Shown: positions 1-8,875, counted from the first letter of the stretch. The stretch: 26,035 nt of DNA from CAYIHX01 sp964363305 (GCA_964363305.1 CAYIHX010000051.1:1-26035); one strand, 5' to 3'. A program made the numbers and translations. The notes: generated from the letters alone by a model not told the origin.

Positions 1-48
1 GGCGACAAAGTCGCTGAAAAATGAATGGGCGACAAAATCGCTGAAAAA
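1..48. repeat. Two tandem 21-bp direct repeats, 27-bp period
   Basis: Positions 1-21 and 28-48 match at 20 of 21 bases. The first copy contains a perfect hairpin (GCGAC, loop AAA, GTCGC). The second has one changed base, which shortens the stem. The array is cut by the window edge, so its true copy number is unknown. The 27-bp period equals nine codons, and one frame reads through both copies as a repeated ATKSLKN. It could therefore be the tail of an upstream repeat-coding gene or a REP-like non-coding element. No other copy was noticed in the window. Confidence 0.6.
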
Positions 49-92
49 CAACAGGTCCTCATCACGGTCCTGGGTTCTGTCGATAAGCCAGG

Positions 93-3000
93 GTGAAGTG
101 CCGTTCGTTTTCAGCATGCGCATTTTTGGCTTTCGTAGGGCTCTCGGGAATCGTGTCCGCACACGCGCAGCTGCCCGGTGAGGGCCCACCGATTCTCACT
201 CAAGCGGAGTGCACGCGCCGAGCCCAGCGCACGCACGATCTCGCGGCTCAGCACGAGATTTTGCGCGCGTGTTTCGAGGCCGAGACGATTCGGAGTAGCC
301 GCGTGGAGTGGGGCTCGTTCGCGGATGAGATCTCGGGGTTGAATGGCCGCGAGGGCTATCGGCCGAATACGTATCGCTGTCAGTACGTCGAGACGTTGAA
401 GGGCACGCCACGCGTGTCGCAAGGCGAGGGCGCGCGGCATTGCTATGAGTTGCTGGGGGCGCAGCGGTGTCCGGAGTCGGAGCCTCGGTGCGCGTTTGCG
501 CCGGTGGTGGGGGTGATGCAACTTCTCGGAGAAGCGCGGCGCGCGGTGGAGGCCGGGCGCACGGAAGAAGCGAGCGCGTTGCACTACCGCATCGTCGTGG
601 CGTTGAACCAGGCCGAGCAGCGATGGGAGCAGTTCGAAGCGGCGAGTCGCGTGACGACGCGAACGACTTTGGTCGCGGGCGGCCTGGCCGGGGCAGGCGT
701 GGCGATCTGCGGAGGCGGCGTGATTCTCGGCAGCGGAGCGCTGGCTGGGCTGGGTACTTCGGTCGGTGGGCATGCGGTGGGGCTTGGGATTTTTTTTTCG
801 GAGTTGGGGGAGCATCTCTCGCCGGATTTGCATGGAGTACGCGAGGGTTCGCCTGGTGCTGCTGCGGAAGCGGAGCGCGCGCGTCTTTTGGCAGAGATAC
901 AGCCGACAGAGGCGCAGCCTGCGGGCGGGTCCGAGACGGGCACCGGGGAGAGTGCGTCCCGTCGACGATGGGTGCGCGACGAGGGCGCCGCGCGGTTTCG
1001 TGCCGCAGAGGAAGAACGCGCTCGCCGCTTCGCGAGTTTTTTCGCGCCGGGCCGCGATGTGACTCCGGCGCTTGCGGCGGTGGTTGCGCAGTCGGGCACC
1101 GGAGCGCCCGGCACAGAATCCGGAGCAACCACCGACGCTCTATTGACCGGCGAAATGAACGAGGCTCTGCCCGATCAACTCCCCGCAGGCGCGCAAGAGA
1201 TCACGCCCGAGATGGAGAACCGCTCACTGATTCAGCGGCTCGGCCTCCTCGGAGGCGCGCCGCGCCTCGAGCCCGGTCGCGAGCGGCGAACGCTCTCAGA
1301 ACTCGAGCGCGTCGCCGTGCACGGACTCCAACAACCGCGCGACGCCAATCACCGCGCGTTTCAGGAGGTGGAGTATCTCCCGTTCGCGCTCGATCGAGAT
1401 CTCGCGACCAGGGCTCAGCAAACAACCGATCGTGAACGGCAGGGGCACATCGGTCAATGGGGCATAGCACGAGCCCAGAGCCGTGCGCGGTTCTCGCGTG
1501 ACAGCCACGCGGGGTTGGCCCGCGTACTTCGCGAGCAATTCTTCCCCGCGCTCAACTCGCACGCCGAAGGCGTCGTCCCCGCGTTTCTCGGCGACTCGGC
1601 CGATCTCTCGGGCGCGACTGAGTTTCTCGCGAATGCCTACCTCGGCCGGGGCGCTCCGCGCTTGCCTGCGGGTCAGCAAGTCGTAATCGAGCCGATCGGC
1701 GGCGGGAAGATGCGGCTCTTGATCTTCACCCAGGCGACCGCGCAGCTACTCGATCCGCTCACCGGCGAAACAAGCGCGCGCGACACGCGGGCGGTTTACC
1801 GGCCTGAGTATCTCTTCTATCGATTCATCGAGCAGCGTCGCGCGGCGGGCGCGACGGTCGAGAGCCCGGTTGCGCTCAATGAGTTGATGATTCCGTTTCC
1901 TGCGAGGCCGACTATTGTCTCGCGCGTTCCAGCCCCTGCCGGTCGACCCGGAGCGAGCCAATCGGCAACGATCGCGCCCGCCCCTCGAGTGGCTCGGAAC
2001 TCAGGCATGCCGCTTTGGGCTGGCGCGGGATTGGGCGAACAACTCGACAGCGCGCTCGGAGGAGTGAGTGCTTACACCGGCCGAGGGGCAGTCATCGATC
2101 CGAGCGCATCGCCTTCACCGCCGTCGTCGGAATTCGTTCCGGGTGCGAATATGCAGCTGCGTGAACAAGATGTGAGGGCGGTCGCGACGGTAGCGAGAGC
2201 TGTGGCCCAGCTCGCACCTGCACTGCTTGAGCTCATTCGCAGAGGGCTCGTTACGCCGGAGCTTGTCGCTTCGGCGTTGAGTTGGCTTTCTGAGAATGGT
2301 CTTCCTGATCACTTAGGCGAGATGCTGGTGCAGGCTCCGGAGTTGCTCGATCTCCTGAAGTCGCTCGGCCCCGACGAGATTCAAGCGCTCCGCGAGGCGG
2401 GGCTTTTCTCCGCGCTTGAATCCATGGGGCCGTTGCCTTCCGCCGGTCGGGCCGGCATCGCGGAATTGCTTCGGCTCACTCACGGAATGCCGCCCGATCA
2501 ACGTCTTCAGTTCATTCGCGCGATGGGCAGCTCTGGTCTGATGCGTGACGTGGCGCGGGCTGCCGCGCGAGGCGAAGACTATCTGGGTCTGGTCGTTGAT
2601 TCTCCGTACTACGCACTCCTGCCGCCGGAGGTTCGGCGGCGGTTGGAGTTGCTGCGCACGCCAGAATACGCAGCGGACTCTCGGCAGGAGGATTTCTTGC
2701 CGCCCCCCGGGGAAGAGCCGCTCCCTCCGGCTGAAAATATCAACACTATTCAAATCTGCATGGAGGAGCATTCCAGGCCATTCGAGCAGATTGTGAAACC
2801 GCCTGGTTTTAGCTGTCGGGAAGGAATCGATCGGAATGCTCCAGAATTAGAGACTTTTGCACGGCGCTGGCTGAGGCCAGTGTGCGAGGGGCGGTTTAGT
2901 GATTCAGCGCGCTTGGACGCTTATCTGCGACGGATGATGGGCCAGTGGATGGAGCTGTGGGGCCCGATCCTGAAAGGCCGATTGCCAGGGGTGGAGGTCG

Positions 3001-4310
3001 GCTCGTCCGATCGCTGGAGTGGGGGTGTGAGGGTTTCTGGTGTCAAGGATGTGCAGAGCTGCGTTCAGTATTCAACGATTCTGTCGACCGTGAGTGACTA
3101 CGGGTTTAGGTGGGTGCATGTGGGGTCTCTTTCTCCTGATGAACGCAGGTACCTGCGGCGACAGGTGGGGCCCGAATGTGACGTCGCGACTGTTTTGGAT
3201 GGTACTGTTTCGGCTGCTGCGGCTGCACAAGAAGCAGTTCTTTCTCCAGCCTGCAGCTCAGCAAGAGAGCGGATTCGGATATCTCGTCTGGGTTCTTCAA
3301 GGCAGGAGCAACGCATCGAGAGGGATTTTGCGATCTTTCTGGATCGCGAGCTCGGCAGGACGGCTTGGTACGATCGGATTGCCGCTGATCCGGAAGCTTT
3401 TGTTGGCTGGCTGAATCACCTTGAACCGGAAAGGCGCGGCACTCTTCTCGGCCCTCAGTATCTCGACCTTTCGTTTGGCGAGTCGCCATCGCCGGAGCAA
3501 AGAGCCGAGCGCACCTCCTATTATGCGGCCGTGGATGCGTGGTCCCGGTTGCTTTTTAGCGGCGATCGGACGGTGGTGGCACCAGAACCAGCGCTCTATC
3601 GTCCGGCGAGCCCGCAGGTTTTGGCACAAGAAAGCTTAGACGCTCGCACGCAGGTGAGGCGAGTCGCGCCTTCGCCGCAGTTGCCCGTGCCTCAGGCGCC
3701 CGTGCGCCGATCGACTCCCGCGAGCGGAGGGCACGAGAACTGGGTTTGGATTGAAACCACGGCGATCGCACCGGTCATTCCTCCCGCCGAGCGGCGTGGG
3801 CGAGAAGCGGTAACTGCGCAGGCGGCTCAGGAGCTGCGGAGAGCGGAAGCTCCTCAGGCGCCGCTTTACCGTCGGGGCGTGAACTCGCCTTCTGACCGTT
3901 TGCAGGAGCGGGTTCGAATCGATCCGAATATGGTTCCGGACTTGTTTGCGATGGTCCTCGACGGAAATGAAGCCATTGATGAGGAGGTTTTATTGTCTCT
4001 GCTTCGGCCTCAGTGGCTGGAGAACGAACTCGTTCCTTGGAATACGAGCCGGTGGGAGTCGAGTCCGGCCAGTTACCCCAGTCGACTAAGGAATCGTATC
4101 CAAGATCGGGTGAGGTCCCACATTCAGCGCATCGGCGGCCGATCGGGCGCAATCGAGCATTTTTTGCGTCAGTTGACGAGGAACAACCCCGGAAATATTC
4201 GCCTCGGAAGCTGTCGGGAGTCGTTGTCGACCTCACCTCGGATGGCTAGAATTCTGGCTGGGATATCCATCGAGATGCCTGCGGCATTCGGCTGTGCTGA
4301 TCCGCAGTAA
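93..4310 (+). CDS. Giant exported protein of unknown family (1405 aa)
   Basis: I do not recognise this family. The GTG start at 93 follows an in-frame stop (84-86) and is the only start that keeps the signal peptide: basic n-region, hydrophobic residues about 7-22, likely cleavage after AHA at 24-26. There is no clear Shine-Dalgarno sequence. The mature part begins with a Cys-containing region (about 40-135). A long glycine-rich hydrophobic segment follows at about 192-237 and could be membrane-inserting. Next come Ala/Arg/Glu-rich and Pro-rich low-complexity linkers (about 250-400 and 610-680). A Leu-rich helical stretch lies at about 690-850, and a C-terminal half has scattered cysteines. 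It stands alone, convergent with kce. The DNA becomes more T-rich after about 2740, which may reflect a different domain origin. Coding is supported by the uninterrupted length and the signal peptide. A role at the envelope or outside the cell is inference. Confidence 0.85.
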   Translation: MKCRSFSACAFLAFVGLSGIVSAHAQLPGEGPPILTQAECTRRAQRTHDLAAQHEILRACFEAETIRSSRVEWGSFADEISGLNGREGYRPNTYRCQYVETLKGTPRVSQGEGARHCYELLGAQRCPESEPRCAFAPVVGVMQLLGEARRAVEAGRTEEASALHYRIVVALNQAEQRWEQFEAASRVTTRTTLVAGGLAGAGVAICGGGVILGSGALAGLGTSVGGHAVGLGIFFSELGEHLSPDLHGVREGSPGAAAEAERARLLAEIQPTEAQPAGGSETGTGESASRRRWVRDEGAARFRAAEEERARRFASFFAPGRDVTPALAAVVAQSGTGAPGTESGATTDALLTGEMNEALPDQLPAGAQEITPEMENRSLIQRLGLLGGAPRLEPGRERRTLSELERVAVHGLQQPRDANHRAFQEVEYLPFALDRDLATRAQQTTDRERQGHIGQWGIARAQSRARFSRDSHAGLARVLREQFFPALNSHAEGVVPAFLGDSADLSGATEFLANAYLGRGAPRLPAGQQVVIEPIGGGKMRLLIFTQATAQLLDPLTGETSARDTRAVYRPEYLFYRFIEQRRAAGATVESPVALNELMIPFPARPTIVSRVPAPAGRPGASQSATIAPAPRVARNSGMPLWAGAGLGEQLDSALGGVSAYTGRGAVIDPSASPSPPSSEFVPGANMQLREQDVRAVATVARAVAQLAPALLELIRRGLVTPELVASALSWLSENGLPDHLGEMLVQAPELLDLLKSLGPDEIQALREAGLFSALESMGPLPSAGRAGIAELLRLTHGMPPDQRLQFIRAMGSSGLMRDVARAAARGEDYLGLVVDSPYYALLPPEVRRRLELLRTPEYAADSRQEDFLPPPGEEPLPPAENINTIQICMEEHSRPFEQIVKPPGFSCREGIDRNAPELETFARRWLRPVCEGRFSDSARLDAYLRRMMGQWMELWGPILKGRLPGVEVGSSDRWSGGVRVSGVKDVQSCVQYSTILSTVSDYGFRWVHVGSLSPDERRYLRRQVGPECDVATVLDGTVSAAAAAQEAVLSPACSSARERIRISRLGSSRQEQRIERDFAIFLDRELGRTAWYDRIAADPEAFVGWLNHLEPERRGTLLGPQYLDLSFGESPSPEQRAERTSYYAAVDAWSRLLFSGDRTVVAPEPALYRPASPQVLAQESLDARTQVRRVAPSPQLPVPQAPVRRSTPASGGHENWVWIETTAIAPVIPPAERRGREAVTAQAAQELRRAEAPQAPLYRRGVNSPSDRLQERVRIDPNMVPDLFAMVLDGNEAIDEEVLLSLLRPQWLENELVPWNTSRWESSPASYPSRLRNRIQDRVRSHIQRIGGRSGAIEHFLRQLTRNNPGNIRLGSCRESLSTSPRMARILAGISIEMPAAFGCADPQ

Positions 4311-4337
4311 AGCCCGAGGCGTCTTTCGAGGGCCTAC

Positions 4338-4353
4338 GGCGCGGAATTGCGCC
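4338..4353 (+). terminator. Possible hairpin terminator after the giant exported gene
   Basis: GGCGC and GCGCC arms of 5 bp around a 6-base loop lie 28 bases past the stop codon of the 1405-residue gene. CTAATTT follows, a poor T-tract. A second weak stem (GTTCC/GGAAC) follows within 4370-4386. The interval is convergent, so termination is expected here, but the signal is weak. Confidence 0.25.
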
Positions 4354-4429
4354 CTAATTTGGCCCGCGAGGTTCCTTTTGAGGAACTACCCGGTCAGCTC
4401 GTGCCGCCGCAGACGGCGCGCGAGCGAAA

Positions 4430-5260
4430 CTACCCCTCCCCAACCCCCAGCAGCACCCGCGCCTGCGCGGGCGTGGCGACTTCGCGGCCGAACTCTTTCG
4501 CGAGCCGCGCGACGCGCTCGACGAGCTGCGCGTTTGACTTCGCGACCACGCCCTTCGAGTAGAAAATATTATCCTCAAACCCCACGCGCACGTGGCCGCC
4601 CATCAAAATCGCGTGGCCCGCGAGCGGCAGCTGGAAGCGCCCGACTCCGGCCACGCCCCAGTGGTACTGTTTACCGAATCCCTCTAGAAGCGTGGCCAGG
4701 TGCACGAGGTTGCGTACGTCGCCTGACATCCCGCCCGGCACTCCGAGCACGAACTGAAAATTCAGCGGTTTGCGCAGCACGCCCTGTTTCGCCAGGCGAA
4801 ACGCATTCTCGAGCATTCCGGTTTCGTAGATCTCGAGTTCGGGCACGACGCCATGCTTTTGCATCTGCGCGGCCAGGCTGAGAATGTCGCGCGGGTGATT
4901 GAGAAACACCTCATCCCCAAAATTCATTGTGCCGAGATTGAGCGAAGCCATCTCCGGCTTGAGCTGCAGCGGCTTCGCTCGGTTCTCGATCGACTCACCG
5001 ACGGCGCCGCCGGTTGAGATTTGGATGATCACGCCCGGCGCCTCCTGCCGGATGAGTCTGATTGATTCTTCGAATCGCTCGAGGCGCTGCGAGGGGGCGC
5101 CGTCGTCCTCACGAACATGCAGGTGAATCACCGAGGCGCCGGCGCTCATCGCGTCTCGGGCGGCGGCCGCCTGCTCGCTCGGCGTGATCGGCAGGTTGGG
5201 CTGCTTGGCTCGGGTCGTTTCAGCTCCGGTAATCGCACAGGTGAGAATGAGGGGTTCCAT
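4430..5260 (-). CDS. kce: Beta-keto acid cleavage enzyme (Kce/BKACE family)
   Basis: The 276-residue product is a full-length TIM-barrel enzyme of the 3-keto-5-aminohexanoate cleavage enzyme family. These zinc enzymes condense a beta-keto acid with acetyl-CoA and cleave it to a CoA ester plus acetoacetate. The founding member acts in lysine fermentation. Landmarks fall at nearly the same positions as in characterised Kce: Glu14 in the TGAE start motif, zinc ligands His46 and His48 in IHLHVR, Ser82 in the ISTGG loop, Glu143, and Arg225 with Glu229-Asp230 in GGHVRVGFED. It is the last of three minus-strand genes, 51 bp behind cpaF. No other lysine-fermentation gene is present, and BKACE members vary in substrate, so the family is secure while the exact keto acid is not. 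The ATG start has no obvious Shine-Dalgarno sequence. Confidence 0.93.
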   Translation of the reverse strand: MEPLILTCAITGAETTRAKQPNLPITPSEQAAAARDAMSAGASVIHLHVREDDGAPSQRLERFEESIRLIRQEAPGVIIQISTGGAVGESIENRAKPLQLKPEMASLNLGTMNFGDEVFLNHPRDILSLAAQMQKHGVVPELEIYETGMLENAFRLAKQGVLRKPLNFQFVLGVPGGMSGDVRNLVHLATLLEGFGKQYHWGVAGVGRFQLPLAGHAILMGGHVRVGFEDNIFYSKGVVAKSNAQLVERVARLAKEFGREVATPAQARVLLGVGEG

Positions 5261-5311
5261 TACGCAGCAGCGTGACTGAGGCGGGCCTGATTCGCAACGT
5301 GTAAGTAAGTG

Positions 5312-6673
5312 CTAAGCGAAGAACCCGCGCGGAATCTCTACGCCGTTCTCTCGCAGACGATCGACAAAGGTGGGCACGAGGCCCGTGCACACGAACTCGC
5401 CCGCGTCTGGCTGTTGAGCGTCGAGGGCCTGTTGAAAAAGAAAGACGTCCTGCAGGGTGATCGTTTCGCCCTCCATGCCGGTCACCTCGGAGATCGAGAC
5501 GATGCGGCGCTTGCCCGTTTTGAATCGGCGAATCTGAAGCACGAGGTCGATCGCGCTCACCATCTGCTTGCGCACGGCCAGCAGCGGGAGGTCGCTTCCT
5601 CCGAGAAGACAGAGCGTCTCGAGGCGATGGAGCCCATCGCGTACGCTGTTGGCGTGAATCGTCGTCATCGACCCTTGGTGGCCCGTGTTCATCGCTTGCA
5701 GCATATCGAAGGCTTCGCTCTTTCGACATTCCCCGACGATGATCCGATCCGGGCGCATCCGGAGGGCGTTCGCGACCAGCTCGCGCGCCGAGATCGCGCC
5801 GCTGCCCGGGGTTTGCGGCTTGGTTTGCAGGCAGACGCTGTTGGCGTGAAAAACCCGGAGTTCGGGAATATCTTCGATGACCACCAGGCGCTCGCCCTTG
5901 GGAATCAAGCCGGTCAGCGCGTTCAGCACGGTGGTCTTTCCGGTCCCGGTGCCTCCGCTGATGAGAATGTTCATCCGGCCCACCACGCAGGCTCGAATGA
6001 ACTGAGCCATTCGATGGTTCACCATCTCGAACTTCTGCAGATCTTCGAGCGCGAACGAACGCGCCGGAAACTTGCGGATGGTCAGGCAGGGCCCGACGCG
6101 AGTCAGCGGCGGGGCGACGATATTCGCGCGCGAGCCGTCCGGCAGCATGACGTCGACATACGGACTGTCGGGCGAGAGAATGCGTCCCGTGGCGTCGAGG
6201 ATATTTCGGACCACGCGATTCAGCTCATCGAGCCCCGTGAAGCGGGCGCCGCTGAAACCCAGCACTCCACCCTTCTCGATCATGATGCTTCGGAGATCGT
6301 TCACCATCACTTCCGTCACTTCGGGATCCCGCATGAACGAGTCGAGCAGACCCATCTCCGGCATTCGTGGCGTTGGCAACGGAGGCGGTGCCGCCACGAC
6401 CGGAGGGGTCGATGTCATGGTCGAAGCGGGCGGCGGCGGTTTTCGAGTGATCTTTGCGGGTGAAGGAGGGGGTGGGGGGAGGCGAGGCGTTATGCCGGGA
6501 TCTGTTTTCTCGTCGTCGTAGGCGACCGGGACGGGAGGAGGAGTACTCGGGCTGTGGCTTTCCAAGGTGAGCGCGGGCAACGGCTCAGAGCGCGAAACGG
6601 CGTGCACGACCGCCGGTGGGTCTTCGCTCAGGGTCTCCAGAGTGGGAAGCTCGATCTCTCGCGCGCCAGACAT
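5312..6673 (-). CDS. cpaF: CpaF/TadA-type secretion ATPase
   Basis: This 453-residue cytoplasmic hexameric ATPase belongs to the type II/IV secretion superfamily, which powers Flp/Tad pilus assembly. Residues about 107-225 form the N-terminal CpaF domain. The ATPase core follows, with Walker A GGTGTGKTT (240-248), an Asp box around DIPE (268-271), Walker B IIVGECR (311-317) and a His box GHQGSMTTIHA (331-341). Residues 41-105 are an unusual Pro-rich linker with several poly-Pro runs, probably disordered. The usual partners (TadB/TadC, secretin, CpaE, prepilin peptidase) are not next to it, so it is an orphan here. Bdellovibrio-type genomes carry several cpaF copies. The gene starts 36 bp after the PLP-enzyme stop and precedes kce, so all three may share a transcript. 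The ATG has no clear Shine-Dalgarno sequence. Confidence 0.95.
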   Translation of the reverse strand: MSGAREIELPTLETLSEDPPAVVHAVSRSEPLPALTLESHSPSTPPPVPVAYDDEKTDPGITPRLPPPPPSPAKITRKPPPPASTMTSTPPVVAAPPPLPTPRMPEMGLLDSFMRDPEVTEVMVNDLRSIMIEKGGVLGFSGARFTGLDELNRVVRNILDATGRILSPDSPYVDVMLPDGSRANIVAPPLTRVGPCLTIRKFPARSFALEDLQKFEMVNHRMAQFIRACVVGRMNILISGGTGTGKTTVLNALTGLIPKGERLVVIEDIPELRVFHANSVCLQTKPQTPGSGAISARELVANALRMRPDRIIVGECRKSEAFDMLQAMNTGHQGSMTTIHANSVRDGLHRLETLCLLGGSDLPLLAVRKQMVSAIDLVLQIRRFKTGKRRIVSISEVTGMEGETITLQDVFLFQQALDAQQPDAGEFVCTGLVPTFVDRLRENGVEIPRGFFA

Positions 6674-6709
6674 TTCAATGCTGATTGTCGCTTGAGAGAA
6701 AGGTTCGGC

Positions 6710-7867
6710 TCAATCGGTAGAATCTGCCGAGAGAATCGCCGTCAAGCGATCCACGTCGGCGACATCATGATAGATGCCAAAGCCGAAACGAAGGCGACTC
6801 CCTCGAAAATCGGTGATGACTCGCTTTTCCATGAGCGAGGCGTGCAGCTGGGGCGCGTTCATGAGGTCGAAAGCGATGAAGCCGCCCTGCCGTTCGAGCT
6901 CGCGGCCTGTTCGGACTCGTCCCTGCAGGGGCTGGGATTCAATGAACCGTTTTTCAAGAGTCGCGACCCGCGCATGAATCGCTTCAACGTCGATTCCCTC
7001 GTACTCCCAGAGCCGCATGACGGCGTTGAAGCGATACCAGGCGCTCGGATCGAAAGTCGATCCGGCGAAGCGAAAGCCATCCGCCGGGTAGGGAACCTCG
7101 GTACCTTGCGGTTTGGACAGCGAGCTGAGTCCGGCGAACCATCCGGTGTTGCGCGGGCGCAGCTCATGGGCGCTCGGCGGGAGGGTCAGGAAGCAAGCGC
7201 CCTCTCCGGCCTGGATATACTTGTACCCGCCCCCGAGGTAGAAACAGCGTTCGCCGACGCGGGAGAGGTCGACCGGGATCGCGCCGAAGGCGTGATAGCC
7301 ATCGATGACTACGACCGAGCTCTCCGCGGTCTCCGCGCTCAGCTGCTCGAGTTCCAAGAATGCATAGCCGCTATTGAAAAAAACATGGCTGACAAAGACG
7401 AGATCAAAGGCTCCTGTTCGGGCCTGTTCAATAAAGCGGGCTGGAAAGGTGTCGAACGGCTCGGTCGCTACCCGCACGACCTTCGCCGAGCTCGCCTCCT
7501 CCAGCCGGGCGACCTGTCTCCCGAAGCTGTGAAACTCGGAGTTCGTCGTGAGGATGCGAATGGGTCGGTTCGTCGGGAAGGTGGAAAGGACTCGGTAGGC
7601 CAGCTCATGCGTATTCGGGGCGAGAGCGATATCTGCCGGGCGTTTGAAACGGAGATGGTTCGTCAGGTGTCGTCGAGCCTCGGGGAGGATCTCGGTGAGG
7701 AGCTTTTTTTCCCATTTTTCATCCAGAAATTGAGCGGAGTCGTCCCAGAACTGAAGATGGGCCTCGCGCGTGGCGTCGGGCCAGGGGTGGTGGCTGTGCG
7801 CGGCAAAATGAAGGCGGCCCGGCTCGGCCTCGATCGCGGCTTTGTACAGTGATTTATAGGATCTCAT
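6710..7867 (-). CDS. Kynureninase-like PLP-dependent enzyme (class V)
   Basis: This is a 385-residue fold-type I PLP enzyme of the aminotransferase class V/kynureninase group. The cofactor lysine is Lys216 in GGGYKYIQAGEG, which closely resembles the kynureninase lysine loop. Asp189 and His192 in IDGYHAFG are the expected PLP-ring contacts, and NTGWFAG recalls the kynureninase GWFG loop. Kynureninase cleaves (3-hydroxy)kynurenine to (hydroxy)anthranilate and alanine. No other kynurenine or NAD-biosynthesis gene is nearby, so a cysteine desulfurase-like or other class V reaction is possible. I chose the ATG at 7867 because a GGAAGGG ribosome-binding site lies just upstream. A longer TTG start at 7930 would overlap the divergent pseudouridine synthase gene. 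Confidence 0.85.
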   Translation of the reverse strand: MRSYKSLYKAAIEAEPGRLHFAAHSHHPWPDATREAHLQFWDDSAQFLDEKWEKKLLTEILPEARRHLTNHLRFKRPADIALAPNTHELAYRVLSTFPTNRPIRILTTNSEFHSFGRQVARLEEASSAKVVRVATEPFDTFPARFIEQARTGAFDLVFVSHVFFNSGYAFLELEQLSAETAESSVVVIDGYHAFGAIPVDLSRVGERCFYLGGGYKYIQAGEGACFLTLPPSAHELRPRNTGWFAGLSSLSKPQGTEVPYPADGFRFAGSTFDPSAWYRFNAVMRLWEYEGIDVEAIHARVATLEKRFIESQPLQGRVRTGRELERQGGFIAFDLMNAPQLHASLMEKRVITDFRGSRLRFGFGIYHDVADVDRLTAILSADSTD

Positions 7868-7909
7868 CGGGCCCTTCCCATTTTTTTCGGCCTCAGGTAC
7901 GGCAGTTGC

Positions 7910-8875
7910 GTGAGTCGTCGCAAAATCCAACTCTCCGTTCCACCAGAGGCCTCCGGGGTCAGGCTCGATCAGTTCTTAGCTGAGCGACTCCCCATGAGTC
8001 TGGCTCAACCCGTATCGAAATCCAAGGTCCGGGCTCTCGTCGTGGCGGGCGCGGTCTACTTGAATGGCAAGCGAGTTCGGATCGCCTCCAAAACTTTGAT
8101 CAATGGCGCCAGAATTGAAGTTCACGTTGACTTGACTCGAATGGCTTCGTCCGTGAAGACGGAGGTGGTCGAACTTCTGAATTCGGATATCCTTTTCCGC
8201 GACAAGTGGGTGTTGGTGGTGAACAAACCCGCGGGCCTTCCTACTCAGCCGACCGTCGATGAGGCGCGCGCCAATTTGTTCCAAGCCGTGAAGAGCTATT
8301 TGAAAAAAGGCGCGCCAGGGGTCGAGCCCTATGTCGGTCTTCATCACCGCCTCGATAAAGATACCTCCGGTGTCGTTGCCTTCGCGATCGATCCCCGGGC
8401 CAACGCGGGGTTCGCTCAGGCGTTCGCTCAGCACACCGCCCGAAAAACTTACTGGGCCATCGTCGCGAAGACGCGGCGAGGTCAGCTTGCCGACCACTGG
8501 GAAGTCAAAAATTTTCTGGGCAAAGTGAATCAGAGCGGACCCGCCCGCTACGGCGCCGTCCACGCCGGAGGCGATACCGCCCACACTCGGTTTCGGTGTC
8601 TGAAGCAAAATGATTCGGTGGCTTGGCTGGAGGCTTCGCCCATCACCGGTCGAACCCATCAGATTCGCGTGCACCTCGCCGAGGATCATCTTCCCATCTT
8701 GGCCGATCCCTTTTACGGAGCGGAAGGACGCGAGCAGTCCGAGCGCCTACGCGTGCCGCGCCTGATGCTCCATGCGGCTCGTTTGGAATTGGCGCATCCC
8801 GTGAGTGGCGAAAAATGGGCGATCGACGCGCCCATGCCGACCGATATGAAGAAGATCGTCGGCCTTTTCGGGTAA
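7910..8875 (+). CDS. RluA-family 23S rRNA/tRNA pseudouridine synthase
   Basis: The product (321 aa) isomerises specific uridines in rRNA or tRNA to pseudouridine. It has an N-terminal S4 RNA-binding domain (about 8-75). The catalytic domain follows, with HHRLDKDTSG (145-154, catalytic Asp149), the substrate-loop motif GRTHQIRVHL and a C-terminal LMLHA. Length and domain order match RluC/RluD-type enzymes. The target uridine cannot be told from sequence, so no symbol is given. The start is GTG. It is divergent from the PLP-enzyme gene with only 42 bp between starts, so the two promoters must overlap or be very compact. Confidence 0.95.
   Translation: MSRRKIQLSVPPEASGVRLDQFLAERLPMSLAQPVSKSKVRALVVAGAVYLNGKRVRIASKTLINGARIEVHVDLTRMASSVKTEVVELLNSDILFRDKWVLVVNKPAGLPTQPTVDEARANLFQAVKSYLKKGAPGVEPYVGLHHRLDKDTSGVVAFAIDPRANAGFAQAFAQHTARKTYWAIVAKTRRGQLADHWEVKNFLGKVNQSGPARYGAVHAGGDTAHTRFRCLKQNDSVAWLEASPITGRTHQIRVHLAEDHLPILADPFYGAEGREQSERLRVPRLMLHAARLELAHPVSGEKWAIDAPMPTDMKKIVGLFG

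Noticed and set aside
111..1128. Long minus-strand open frames opposite the giant exported gene (240 and 310 codons)
   Set aside because: They are Arg/Pro/Ala-rich shadow frames, expected opposite GC-rich coding DNA, with no signal, motif or ribosome-binding site.
3900..3930. GGTTCGAATC, a tRNA T-loop-like sequence
   Set aside because: No acceptor, D or anticodon stems surround it, and it lies inside the giant coding gene.
5309..6463. 384-codon plus-strand frame opposite cpaF
   Set aside because: It is rich in His/Arg/Glu with no domain and is the complement of a secure cpaF gene.
6455..6485. G-rich stretch resembling a quadruplex
   Set aside because: It is explained by proline codons of the CpaF linker on the other strand. 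The runs are irregular and I see no evidence of a structural role.
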